NCBI RefSeq assembly: GCF_904849725.1
Contig: NC_058522.1
Location: 194,141,468-194,205,467 of the forward strand
Length of the DNA stretch: 64,000 nt
DNA from: Hordeum vulgare subsp. vulgare
Lineage: Eukaryota; Streptophyta; Magnoliopsida; Poales; Poaceae
Reading direction: 5' to 3'
Part shown: piece after piece, positions 10,645 to 21,129 of the stretch
Layout: every line of letters begins with the position of its first letter
Position numbering within the stretch: the first letter of the stretch is position 1
The notes under the pieces: generated by a model
What the model was told of the DNA's origin: nothing
What the model saw: the letters and a program-made list of their open reading frames with translations, nothing else
The model's database searches: none
Program-made: the position numbers and the translations under genes

Positions 10645-10651
10645 TTAAATA
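10645..10651 (-). promoter_or_regulatory. TATA-like box of the antisense ORF in B
   Basis: The minus strand reads TATTTAA, GC-rich on both sides, about 75 bp upstream of the ORF's ATG at 10571. Position and isolation in GC-rich DNA suit a core promoter for an independent antisense transcript. Prediction only. Confidence 0.45.
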
Positions 10652-10934
10652 GGCAGCCAAGAGATGGCTAGTGTCCCTTCGCTTCCCCGGCCCCGCACAA
10701 TTCGTGAGGCGACGAGCCCGCGTGAGTGTGTACACGCGTCACCCCCAAGGAGCAATGATGGTTGGCGCCGCACCCAGGCGTCACATCAATTTGACCAGGC
10801 ATGGGTGCCTAGGGAACTGGAGTGTTGCCACTGAGCTACGCGGCGCATGTGAAGGCTGACCCATGACATTTAGGGCCCACGATGCTTCAGGCTACCTCCA
10901 AGGCTTCGCCGGGAAGCCATCCCGGGCACGCCTT

Positions 10935-10949
10935 GGGCCCGGGGGCTAC
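10935..10949 (+). other. Polypurine tract of element B
   Basis: TGGGCCCGGGGGCTAC lies directly before the 3' LTR start TGTTGGCG. The same layout (GGCTCGGGGTCTAC on the minus strand) precedes the LTR of element C. Confidence 0.65.
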
Positions 10950-11811
10950 TGTTGGCGTTTTGGGAATGGGGGTACCTAGACTCGCCTGTCTGCGGCCCAG
11001 GGCTAGACCACTCCATTAACCAAGCATCGGCGGTCTCGAGAAGGCCCTCGTGAGGGGCTGGTCTCACGAGGAGGAACGTCATCAAGATCCGCAGGGGGCC
11101 TCCTCAGGACCCCTCCGGAGCGGCAGACATTCCGAGGCAAGGCCCATCCTAAGGAGTCAAGGATGATGCAGAAGGAGGACTTGCAAACCACAGATGGCAC
11201 AACAGTGCAGCTCCCCCTTTGGTGCAAAGGGGCCAAGATGTATGCGGGACCTGAAGGCATCTTCCAATGGTTTCCACTTCGGTGTAACCAAGCCACCGCC
11301 ACCCGCCAGCAGGGCGGACGTCATCCCTGTAGTGCGAGCAACCACTTTGCAGGCGAAGACCACCTTTGCACAACGGATCATGTTCCCTTGTCCCCCTTTA
11401 AAATTGGCTATTGTGGGATCCCTTCCTGCCAAAACAATAAGGTAAGTGGACAGTGGCCTCCGCTATATATATAGGATAGGTCGCTTCGTAGAGGGGGCTC
11501 GAAACTCTAACCATCAGCTCACCCACCATCACACCGCTGAGGCCACGTAACCTCGGGACTCCGGAGAACACCGTCCTGATTCACTCATCAACCTCCGCGA
11601 GAGGCAATCCACCAAAGCAGGAGTAGGGTTTTCCGATTCCCAACGGCCCGAACGTGGGTAAACTACCGGGTCCCATGTCTTACTCACCATCATGTGGGTT
11701 CTTAGCCTTGTTCACCGAGTAACAGGTTTGGTGACTCGAATTGGTTAAGTGGCCTCCGTGCGCGCCTATGTGTTCGAATCCTTGGGGTTTTGCGTAGCCC
11801 GAAATCTGACA
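10950..11811 (+). repeat. 3' LTR of element B (862 bp)
   Basis: Starts TGTTGGCGTTTTGGGAATGG after the polypurine tract and ends GCCCGAAATCTGACA. The length and blocks match the LTR of A. It contains a CTATATATATAGG TATA-like stretch near 11463-11475. The conserved LTR motif GGCCCGAACGTGGGTAAAC is at 11645-11663, about 150 bp from the end. Confidence 0.85.
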
Positions 11812-11846
11812 CATCCCCTCCACTCATCGTCCGTCTCAAGTCCTGC

Positions 11847-14800
11847 AATGGCCAACTTGGGCACTCATGGAAAATGGGAGTCTCCTGTGTATCCGAAGGA
11901 GACATCCAGGAGTTAAAGTGTTGCGGCTACATCATAGGTGGCATCGCCCACCGAGCACCAAAAATGTCAACGTGGTTCCTACACCAAGGCTCGGGGAGCG
12001 TATGGTGTTCGTCCCCCAGTTCCTTCGGGGACTGGGCTTCCCGCTCCACCCCTTCTTCAGGGGTCTGATGTTTTATTATGTGGTAGATTCTCATAACCTC
12101 CCCCCCAAATTCTATCATGCACATATCTGTCTTCATCACTGTCTGCGAGGATTTCGTGCGGGTTCATCCACATTTCGGTCTCTAGCTCAAGGTCTTCAAT
12201 GTCAAGCCGAAGTTGGTCAGCAGCCAACATGCCGACAACGGCGAGGCCGTGATAAGCAAGATCTTTCGCGTGCCATGGGCGGAGGGCACACTGATTGACA
12301 CTATGAAGAACTGACAGAAGGAGTGGTTCTATATCACATAACCAAGAGAAGAAAACTAGGTGGTGCCCGCTGAGTTCAGGTCTGGTCCCCCTGTGAGTAT
12401 GACCTCATGGGTCAGGAAAGGCCTGGACTAGGTTTAGTCTTTAGATGTTCAGCAGCTGCAAACCGCATCACCAAAATGGTGGAGTCCAATATCCAGCTGG
12501 CCGATGTGGTCCAGGTCACGCTCCATCGCCATGTACTTCCCTGCAGCAACAGTTCAACACGATGTGGTCTCACAAGGCCGGCAAGCCTTGGACGATGCTC
12601 TAGTTCTACCACACCACTGATGAAGACCTGTGGCGGGTACTTCTCAAATCGCAGCAGGAGTTGCAGACCGAGGACGAAGATGCCGGCTTGGACGACAATA
12701 CTACCCCAGTGGAGGTATGTCTGAGCTCTTATATCAAAGGTTTGGTTTTATCAAAGGTCTTACTATCATTTTTTTGCAGCAGTGGCTGGAATAGGCCAAG
12801 AACATAGAAGGCCCAGCTCCCCTGCTTGAGGAACCCCGGACTCCTCTGTTGGATATCATGCTAGTAGAGTCGCCGTACGTGGCGCCAGACAATAACAAGA
12901 AGGAGACCCGCGGGGGTCTCCGTTCGAGGGGTCCCTCGGATACAAAATCCGAGGATACCCATGCTTCCTCTACCCACTAGGGGGAGGAGGCAGATGAAGA
13001 GGAAGAGAAAGATTCTCTTCGGGTGAGGAAGAGGGAGGCACCAGAGGGGTCCGAGGAGGGACTACCTCCTCGGGCTCCGAAGAAACTTTGCAAGTGCAAG
13101 GTAGCCCTTCTTGCTACACGCCCGGACTCAAACGAAGAGGTCGGGGCCTATGGTGCGGCTCCTTGTTGAACACTTACGGTCAAGCCCCCGGCCCGAAGGT
13201 ACATAGTTCACTCCATAATTTAATAAAGTTATACCATTTTTTTATCAAAATGAGAACCGGCGTTTTCATATCACAGCCCGATCTGAGATCTTTCGATAGA
13301 TTGAGTATCGGAAGGGGATTCGCTGCCCGCCGAGCTCGTCGAGAGTGGGAATACTTCCCACAACACCCCTTCCCAGACGTCGGACGAGCTAGATGAGGTG
13401 ACGCCCCATGAAGCCCCACCGACCACTACTCAGGCATTGATGGTCGAGGCGGATACGTTGGGTGCCAAGGATCGGGAGGTCCCGGCCGAAAAAGATGCAC
13501 CAGCCTCTGGGGACCGAGAGGTTCCCGCTGGTGTTAATACACCGGTCGCCGAGGACCATGAGTTTTTGGCTGACGTACATACTTAGGTCATTGGGACTCA
13601 TGAGGAAAGTTCCTTTTCTATAGGGGGGAACCAAATTCCCTCCACGCATTGCCCAGAGATAACTTCCAGGCAACCTGATGCTCTGGCATCTTCTTTCCCG
13701 CCCCTAGTGCCGCCCAAAATAGAACAAGCTATGGCTGGGTGGCCAACCATAATGGAGGATGCCTGGACCGGCTCCTCTATAGTCGAAGAACATCACACCC
13801 TTATGGGTGTGGTCTTAAAAAGTATTTAGTCCATCAACAGCAGACTGAACGAAGCCTTCAACGGCTTGCTGACGGGCTTTAAGGTAAGTCGTCTAACATT
13901 GTAGGTTTTATTTTGCAAAGTTATATATATGCTTTTATGGGTATAACATCCCCCCAGCCATGGGTGAGTTGGAAAGGAAAACTCACCTGTGTCTCAAAAA
14001 CTAATTCATGGGAAAAACAAAAAAAGACCGAAGACTTGTTTAAACTTTTCATTTGAGAATTTTGACTGAGCAGTGTTCGCCTCGATAATTTGGAACCAGA
14101 CTAACATGTTGTATTTATCTTGCAGGCCTCGTCCTAGGCTCCCAATGCCAATAGTTGGAAATAGCCGAGCAAAATCGGAAATTCAAAGTTTCAGATGAAG
14201 AGCTTGACCGCATAAATGGTCGGCTCAACGAGAACCAAGGTAAGTTGGGTCAAGAGATCCATACCATCCTTGAGAAATTTCAAGGAGTGTCCTGCCCGTG
14301 TCGGCTGACTCTTTGTATTCTAATTTTGTTAGCAGCTCAATACCAAGAGCTTGAGAAGCTGAGGTCCGAGGTGGATAAAGCCAAATGAGAGACCGCTGCG
14401 CACAAGGTGGCGCCGAAGAAGTGGCTGCCGAGCTGGACGCCCTCAAGGTCGTCAGCAGGAAACATGAGGCCAGGGTGACGGAGATCTAGTAGGAGCTACA
14501 AGAGGAAAGTTCGAAATGTGAGGCCTTGGAGTAGAAAGATCAAGAGCACGTGTCCGATGACACCAAACTGTCCGCCGAGCTTCAATGAGAGTGGGTGGAG
14601 CAGAGGTTCTATGAAGAAGAAGCGTGCCAAGCAACCGGTAAGCCGTACTTACTGCAATGTGCCTTTCATGGAAACATGTATGCATTTATTATGTGGATAT
14701 GGCATTCCACAAGCGCCTTCATGAACCTCTCGCAGAGTGCGGCGGATGTGGCCAAGCAATTTGCAACCCACGACGGGGATGCTGAGCAACAACTATTTTG

Positions 14801-15194
14801 GGCTCAGTTTGAAACTCTCATGCCCAACCCTAGCCTGAGCTATCAAATGAAGCAGCTGATGGAACTCCATAGGATGGCGGAACCGGTCATGAAGGATCTC
14901 TGTGTTCGGCTAAGGCGTGCCGAGCCCTGGCCGAGAAGTTACTTCGCATTAGTGCAAAAGATGATCAACGCAGCGCCCCGGATTGAAGGCCTGCAACACT
15001 CTGCTTGTATGGTAGGAGGTCACATGGCCTATGCACGAACGAAGGTGCACTTGCCGAGGCTAAAGCCCCTTAAGATGGCCACTAATCCACCACCTGCCGG
15101 AAAGGAGCATAGGCGCCCCGAGCTATATTTCTCCTCCACTTTGGAAGGTTCTCGGGCAATCGAGTCCGAGTGCCCAAAAGATGTAATATTATAA
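11847..15194 (+). pseudogene. Transposase_28-type (putative gypsy type transposon) gene with introns
   Basis: Starts ATG GCC AAC at 11847. The conserved block ERMVFVPQFLRGLGFPLHPF (about 11990-12060) followed by FRGLMFYY is the hallmark of the Pfam family Transposase_28. Next come a middle part with VVQVTLHRHVLPC (about 12510-12545), an acidic serine-rich linker (12800-13600), a coiled coil with NRKFKVSDEELDRINGRLNE (about 14170-14235) and a C-terminal block (14640-15194) with AAPRIEGLQHS and GKEHRRPELYF. Four GT-AG introns fit: 12715-12779, 13199-13276, 13884-14125 and 14240-14335; the first restores the frame exactly (VE then QWLE). Frameshifts near 11895, 12070 and 14400 and several TAG or TGA codons break it. 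Function of the family is unknown; the name reflects association with gypsy elements. Confidence 0.75.
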
Positions 15195-16135
15195 TGAATA
15201 TTTGTTAGTGTTTCTCTGAACAATTTATCTGATAAGATGTATGACCAAAGGGGAGTACACTTTGTGTTATTTTGATTCCTATTTTGGTCGTTTTAATCTA
15301 AAAGTTACCAGTCATCGTCTTCAGCCCCCATGTAGAGACTACTTGGGGTGTTTCATTGTCTTCACTGTAACCCTTGGCCGATGCGTCGGTGCCCGAGGGC
15401 GGTAGTGCATGAGGGAAACAAGGCAACCAGACTATGTTTCTTTATCTCTTTTGTTTAGCCTTAGAAACTTTGAATGCGGGGGCTAGTGACAAACCCCCAG
15501 CCTTTTGCGGTAATCAGACAAACTGGAAATTGAAATAATTACCGCGAGGTTTTGAATAAGTGCAAGCCAGTTCTCGCTTATTATGACAGTCATTTTTCGG
15601 CTTTGTCCACTGAGGTATTTCGAACCAGGCCAACTGGGTCTACAGTCAAAGTGGTTCTCCCTTTACCACTTTAGCCGAACTAGCGTAACGTAAGGGGGTA
15701 AGCACAGGAGCGGGGCAGTCCAACTATTGATCGAAGACATAATTCGGAACCGATGCATATAAAGAAAAATCCTAAGAGATTGAACACTTAGGAGAAGAAG
15801 CAGTGACAATGAAGTGACCGTGGTGGTGTTACGATCCAAGCCTCGGGGCTGTGATCGATAGTGTTTTAGCGTGTGTAATAAGTAATTTTGTCCTGTCAGT
15901 GCTGATAAGCATAAAGTGTATGCATACGAAAGTGCTTCAGATAATGTGAGCGATGAATTTTTATGGTGTTGATGTTGGCATCAGTACCATCATCATCGAG
16001 GGCGCCGTGCAAACCTTGACTGTGCTGACTAGACAAAAAGTCAAGGTAGTCATGTTCGCGATCATATTGTATGTGGTCGACAACGTGGTCTGAAGCACCG
16101 GTTTCTTTGTTGTTTGACATGTTTCATATGATTTA
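15195..16135. other. Non-coding tail of fragment D
   Basis: No gene seen. It contains gypsy-like non-coding sequence, including a CAGCCCCCATGTAGAGACTA block near 15330 and a CTTATTATGACAGTCATTTTT block near 15580. Only chance open frames are found on either strand. Confidence 0.6.
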
Positions 16136-16236
16136 GTCAGCTCGTTTAATTTTTAAACTATAATAAAATGAGTAATGACATAAACAATGTCTATGGTCTA
16201 CCAGAATGTCGTTTCACTCCCGTCGAAGCAAATCTC

Positions 16237-16332
16237 GGGCATTCGATATGCCTACTTTCTAGCATAAGTCATGCCAAAATTCACGGGAAATTTTGGCATG
16301 ACCTTTGCTAAAAAGTGGACATATCGAGCACC
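16237..16332. repeat. Near-perfect 96-bp hairpin
   Basis: Arms 16237-16281 and 16288-16332 are reverse complements with few mismatches, around a CACGGG loop. The innermost 14 bp (GTCATGCCAAAATT against AATTTTGGCATGAC) are perfect. It lies in the non-coding part of the CACTA fragment. A foldback of this length could be a small-RNA source or a cruciform; sequence alone does not decide. Confidence 0.85.
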
Positions 16333-17530
16333 TGGAATTTGCTGGAACCGAAATTAATCAACATTCCTGCAAATCATTAGCCACTCGGATCGTTTTCCTA
16401 CACATAACCATTACTTTCCAAATATCACATGTCCAAATAACATGTGCACATATCACATGTCCACTTCAAGTTTGCATATAACAAGAAGGAAAAAATAGAT
16501 CTTGAAGAAAAATGCAAGATATCTAGTGGAGTGCAAGAAGTCCTTTTTTGAATTTGATACCAGGGTTGAAACACTCCAAATTTGAATTCTAGGATATTTG
16601 TTTAAATTTGACCCGAGGATATTTGTTTAAATTTGATCCGAGGGTTCACACTCCAAATTTTTGTACTAGGTTGTTTTAGTCCTAGGGTTCACACTGTCCT
16701 AACTTGATTTCTAGGTACATTATGAACCCTAGAAGAGTGATAATACCGAAACCATAAATCCCTAATTACCAAAACCCTAAACTCCTAGGTAATTTTATGT
16801 ACAAATTTGATTATTAGAAAAAAACAAATTTGTCAGAATCGCGATTCTGAATCGGATCGGATATCCGTTGCTAGGATCGTGAATCATAGAATCTTAACTA
16901 TCAGGATCGTAGAAACTTAGATTCCATGAGAAAAATCATAGAATCGGAGGGGCTAGTTTGGATCGTAAGATCGTAAGATTCTAAGACTTGAGTCATGATT
17001 CTGACAACTTTGGAAAAAAATGATATTTCTTATACCTAAATTCCTATTGGGTACATATGGGGAGGGAGGCGACAAGGCAGGAGGTAGTAGTAACGGCAAG
17101 GACGAAGCAGAAGAGATAGCGACATCGAGGAGGACGCCAATGTGATGGCGAGGATGAGTCACGGGAGCGACGAAAAGGGGTGCGGGGCCGACAACAATGG
17201 CGACAACAAGGACAAACTGAATGTCATGGCGGTGTCGAGGAGGAGGCAAAGGCGAAGACAAGGACAATGTAGGGGCGCCACGGGCGGGGCCGACGACAAG
17301 GAAGGGGGCCGTGGGCTCGAGTAGGGGGCGACGATGAGGCAGAGGCGGTGCTCCTTTGACAGCGGTGGCTCTTGGGAGAGGGAGAGGGAGCGAGAGGGAG
17401 ATCCCTCGCACGAGAGAGAGTGGAATGGAGAGGAGAGGATAGGGAAGTTGTACTGTACTAAAATTAGATGTTCCGTGGATTTTCAAAACACGCTACAACT
17501 AAGTTAGCATTAGAGCGTTTTAGCAAACCG
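16333..17530. other. AT-rich CACTA non-coding region and low-complexity block
   Basis: 16333-16950 is AT-rich with near repeats such as GGATATTTGTTTAAATTTGA (twice, about 16590-16640). 16840-16990 has dense GGATCGTA/GATTCTA-like motifs. 17050-17450 is a GA-rich block (CT-rich on the other strand) giving a 177-codon Leu/Pro-rich frame on the minus strand (16953-17486) that I do not regard as a gene. No function assigned. Confidence 0.5.
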
Positions 17531-17559
17531 CGCTACTGCTATTGTGAGTAGCAGTAGCG
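17531..17559. repeat. CACTA subterminal palindrome
   Basis: CGCTACTGCT and AGCAGTAGCG, 10-bp perfect inverted arms around nine bases, with further partial copies to about 17590. Known: such GCGCTACTGCTA-type repeats fill the ends of Jorge-like CACTA elements, where they bind transposase. It marks proximity to one transposon end. Confidence 0.6.
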
Positions 17560-17599
17560 AGTTTTCCCTTTAGACCGCGCGACTACTACTACTGTTTTC

Positions 17600-17740
17600 T
17601 TCCCTTCCCATTTTTTCCATTTCTTTGTCTTTTCATTTTCTGCTATTAATTTTTCTTCCTTTCTCCTTTTTTATTTCTATTTTCATTTTTTTTTCCTTTC
17701 CCCTTTTTCTTTTTTCCTTTTTCTTTTCCTTTCCAAAAGA
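17600..17740. repeat. Polypyrimidine low-complexity tract
   Basis: About 140 bp almost purely of T and C on the plus strand, lying between the subterminal palindrome and the transposase remains. No gene seen. Confidence 0.75.
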
Positions 17741-17924
17741 CGACCGAGCCGTAACCATGTGCATGTGGTGGGAAGAAAGGAGCCGAATACAATGTATAGA
17801 ACTCACGCGGTATATATTACATCATTTGACTGATAATGGGGTCAAGTGCGTATACAAAATAGGTACGAATATAAATGTTATTTTCTAAGTGTCGATGTTT
17901 TTATTTTTGAGTGAGCTTCTTTCC

Positions 17925-20609
17925 CTACTTGTTCGTTGTCAAATAATTGAGCCCCTCTTTCTGTCTTTTACTTTTCCATGGATTACAATCCTTTTTAGGT
18001 AATGTAGTATTGATTCTTATATTCACGTATGCTTCATCTTCATTGTCATCTTCCCTTATTGGGTTGCCATACTGGTCGTAGGCTTCCTCGTGTGCGACTT
18101 CATCCATTCCGATGATGTTCCTTTTGCCTCTCCTCACGACAGCACGGCTGGGATTGGTCGGGTCTGTTATGAAGAAGCATTGTGTCACTTGCTTAGCTCG
18201 TACCCATGGCTCATTTTTTGCCATGGCGTTCACGGTAGCGCTCTTAGCCTCGACGTCGAGTATATACATGGCAGTGAAATACTGATTTTCTCTTTTGTCA
18301 TTCTTAGCACATATGACACAAAACATCGTTGCAGTATGCAGTCCAGATTAGTCAAGCTCCGAGATCTTCTCGCCCTTTCCGTAGAATCTTTCAGTTGCGG
18401 TGTTGTGGTCGGTCATGCATTCCATTGTCACCCTTGAGTTTTGAAAATCACTGTTTATATCCTTGGCTTCTCGTAGGATGTGTATCCATTGATATCATAT
18501 GTCTCATAGGTCACGAGGTTGGCTGCGGGGCCATGTGCTAAGGCGTATATGAGAAATCCGTCCATAGAGCCCTCTTTCGGGGGATTAGCACGAACATGCT
18601 CTTTGAGCGAGGAAAGTGGAGTCATGCTCTCTAATAACTTTGGTGTTCGTCCTGCATAGCCCTCGGTCATGATACTTCTTGGCGATGGTTTATTTGCGAA
18701 GTGTCACTAAAGGATCTAGCACGTCTAGGTGTTGTAGCTCTACTAAGTTTTCCATGTCAAACTCGTTCCATCGATACGAGTAACCCACATGCAGTGTCGT
18801 GTGACTATTGGAGTGACCTTCTCCTTTGAGCCTCCCAAGGTGCTCCCTAACAGGCAAACCAACAACAGGGTCTCTTCCATATAGATAATTCTCATAGAAA
18901 GAGATGCACTCTTGGGTCAAATAACCCTGGACGATGCTTCCATCCAGACGAGACATGTTACGAACAAATCCTTTGATGATCCCATTCATCCTCTCGAATA
19001 GCACCATGCTATGCAGGAATGTCGGTCACATGGCTATTATGTTGTCCACAATGTGGACACACATATGCACCATGATGTCAAAGAACGTGGGCAGAAAGTA
19101 CATCACAAGCTCGTTTAGTATCACAATGTTCTCTTCATGTAGCCTTTAGATCTGCTTCACACTCATCGACTTTTGACAGATAACATCAGAAAAGTTGAAG
19201 AGACCAAGAAGCGTGTTAGAGATGTGCTTGTCCATTATCCCTAATAGGGAACACGTAGTATGTGCATCATCATCACATGATAGTCATGAGACTTCATCCC
19301 GCTGAACCTGTTCTTCTTCGTGCCTAGAAATCTTCTTATCTTCCCATAGTAACCGGAACTAACTTTGGACTTAAGGCAAAGAAAGAAGGGGGGCAATAAT
19401 TCTCTTCCTTCTTGTTCACATTTTCCCCTTGTCCTGTGCCTCCGTCTCCGTCTCCGTCTCCTCTGAATTTTTACGGGGCGGCATGTGGAGATTTGCCGTG
19501 ATTTTCAAATCATCCAAGTCTCGTCTTGCCTTCGGCCCAACCTTGGTCTTATCCGACATGTTCATTAGTGTTGCAAGCAAGCTCTCAAGGACATTCTTTG
19601 TGATATGCATTTGATAAAGGCAATGAGGCGTGTCGATTTTGGGCCAATACTCCAAGTCCAAGAAAACAGACCTCGTTGTCCATACCTTCAGCATTGGCTC
19701 AGACGGCTTTTTCATCGTATTTCCCGACGCGGGGTACTGTTCCCAGTTTTTCAACAACTCATCGATTTTGGTGCCGCTCCGCTTACGTGGAGGTCTTTGA
19801 TTCTCAACCTCACGATTGAATAGATCTCCACGGTTTCTCCACGGGCCGTCCTTCGTGAGGCATCTTTAATGCTCCATGTACATGATTTTCCTAGACCCGC
19901 CATCTTTTGTTGACATTGGCTGCTGGTACGCTGTATCATCCATGAACTTCGTGCATCCGCAATATCCTTGGCACACCTAACTACGACACATCCGTAACTG
20001 AGATTGTCGTGTATCATCATCATCAGCGCGACTCTCATATAGAAATACTCGCCTTAGCTCGTGTCCCATGTTTTGGTTGGTGTTTTCGATTACGTGTCTA
20101 ACTCCTCTTGAAGTAGTCTGAGATACAAATTAATATTATTTCCCGGTTGCTTTGGCCCTTCAATCAGGCCATGTGCTATGGTTAGTGTTGTGGTTGCCAA
20201 ACAGATTCAAGCCATCGATACTCGCGCCAAGCACGATGTTCCTTGCATAATATCAATATTTGCCGTTAAACGCTCTCCACTCGCTTGCATCCGCGAGGTG
20301 TCTCAGCTTCGGATCATCTCCATCGTCGGACTTTTTCCTCTTCGTGTGCCATCACATGAGCTTAGCTTCCTTAGGATCTACGAAATAACGTTGCAGATGG
20401 GGAGTGATCGGTAAGCACCATACAACTTTCTGGGGAGATTTATTTCCGGCCTTCTTGTGTCCAGAAGCATTGCACATCGGAAAACTCGTTTTTCCGCGTG
20501 CTTCTTCTGATAAATGACGCAATCGTTGATGCATGCATGGTATCTAATGTGCAGCAGATCAAGAGGGCACATGATCTTGTTGGCCTCATGCACACTAGTA
20601 GGACATAGA
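17925..20609 (-). pseudogene. Decayed CACTA transposase (TNP2 with C-terminal DUF4218/DUF4216-like parts)
   Basis: Minus-strand segments in order: YHACINDCVIYQKKHAEK (about 20500-20560, the zinc-ribbon start of TNP2), RKVVWCLPITPHLQRYF (about 20390-20450), a middle part with TRSVFLDLEYW and HCLYQMHITKNVLESLL (about 19570-19690), then FERMNGIIKGFVRN (about 18955-19005, DUF4218-like) and RAVVRRGKRNI (about 18110-18150, DUF4216-like). Multiple frameshifts and stops separate them. The N terminus is lost at 20609 where the E LTR starts. Known: TNP2 cuts and pastes CACTA elements by binding the subterminal repeats. This copy is not functional. Confidence 0.8.
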
Positions 20610-21129
20610 TGTAACAACCCAAAACCGACGCTCCGTTTGTTTGTCGCATTCATCATCGCATAATGGAATTATCCGCATTGTATTGGTTTTTGTTGTTGTC
20701 ATTTCTTTCAAAACATGCATCCGTTGTTAGTTGCTGGTACTCTCCATTTTTTCATTGACCGTTCTAAGACCAACCACACACGCACGCATCCGCAACATCG
20801 TTCAAATTTTGTTTCTAAAAGTGCATATAAAACATTCTTGGAATGGGCCGAAATTTGTTGTGCGGTCTTTATATAGTGTAGGTAGACCGCGTGCTAAATT
20901 TACTCACATTCGGAGTTCGTTTAATTCCCCAACGAACAACCCTAGTAGAGCAGTCATTACTTTAATTCCTAGACGTTTTCGCATTTTAAAACCTGTGCTG
21001 GGCCGCACAACCCGTCTCTCTGCTCAACCCAATGCCTCCTACAAAGCCTACCCAACCCACATAGCCTACCCCATCGTTTCGGAGCGCCCGATCGAGATCC
21101 GATTGTCCAAAAATGGACTAAGACTGCAA
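20610..21129 (+). repeat. Gypsy LTR fragment E, first part
   Basis: Starts TGTAACAACCCAAAACCGAC directly against the broken CACTA transposase; TGTAAC is a usual gypsy LTR start. It ends at the TGCAA duplicated by Copia1, and the sequence resumes at 29571. No coding. The preceding 5 bp are ATAGA; the matching duplication is not found in the window. Confidence 0.6.

Larger units (their letters stand above)
6809..11811 (+). mobile_element. Element B: Tat-type gypsy, 5'-truncated, with antisense B3-like ORF
   Basis: Seen on the plus strand: end of pol with integrase (6809-8151), tandem modules (8970-9530), an antisense ORF (9786-10571), a polypurine tract and a 3' LTR (10950-11811). The 6809-9690 part matches 1-2940 of element A in inverted orientation. 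Everything 5' of the last part of pol is absent; the cut coincides exactly with the outer end of A's LTR. The family is the same as A by LTR and pol similarity. The right flank after the LTR starts CATCC; the partner target duplication would be left of the window. Confidence 0.85.
11812..16135 (+). mobile_element. Fragment D: gypsy-associated segment with Transposase_28 ORF
   Basis: From the end of B's LTR to the start of the CACTA fragment. It carries a multi-exon Transposase_28-type ORF and a following non-coding stretch (15195-16135) that I recognise as repetitive Triticeae sequence (for example GCGTAACGTAAGGGGGTAAG near 15690). No LTR of its own is visible. The ORF starts only 36 bp after the LTR of B, so the left side was probably cut by B's arrival. 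The orientation of the parent element is unknown. Confidence 0.6.
16136..20609 (-). mobile_element. CACTA (En/Spm-like) transposon fragment
   Basis: Supported by a decayed TNP2-type transposase with DUF4218- and DUF4216-like tails on the minus strand (17925-20609), a subterminal repeat CGCTACTGCT...AGCAGTAGCG (17531-17559) resembling the Jorge-like families of Triticeae, and characteristic AT-rich sequence at 16200-16830. No CACTA terminal inverted repeat is visible. The right side is cut at 20610 by the TGTAAC start of a gypsy LTR; the left limit is approximate. Confidence 0.7.

Noticed and set aside
16953..17486. 177-codon minus-strand ORF rich in Leu and Pro
   Set aside because: It arises from a CT-rich low-complexity block; no domain, no conserved context, and the other strand is equally open.
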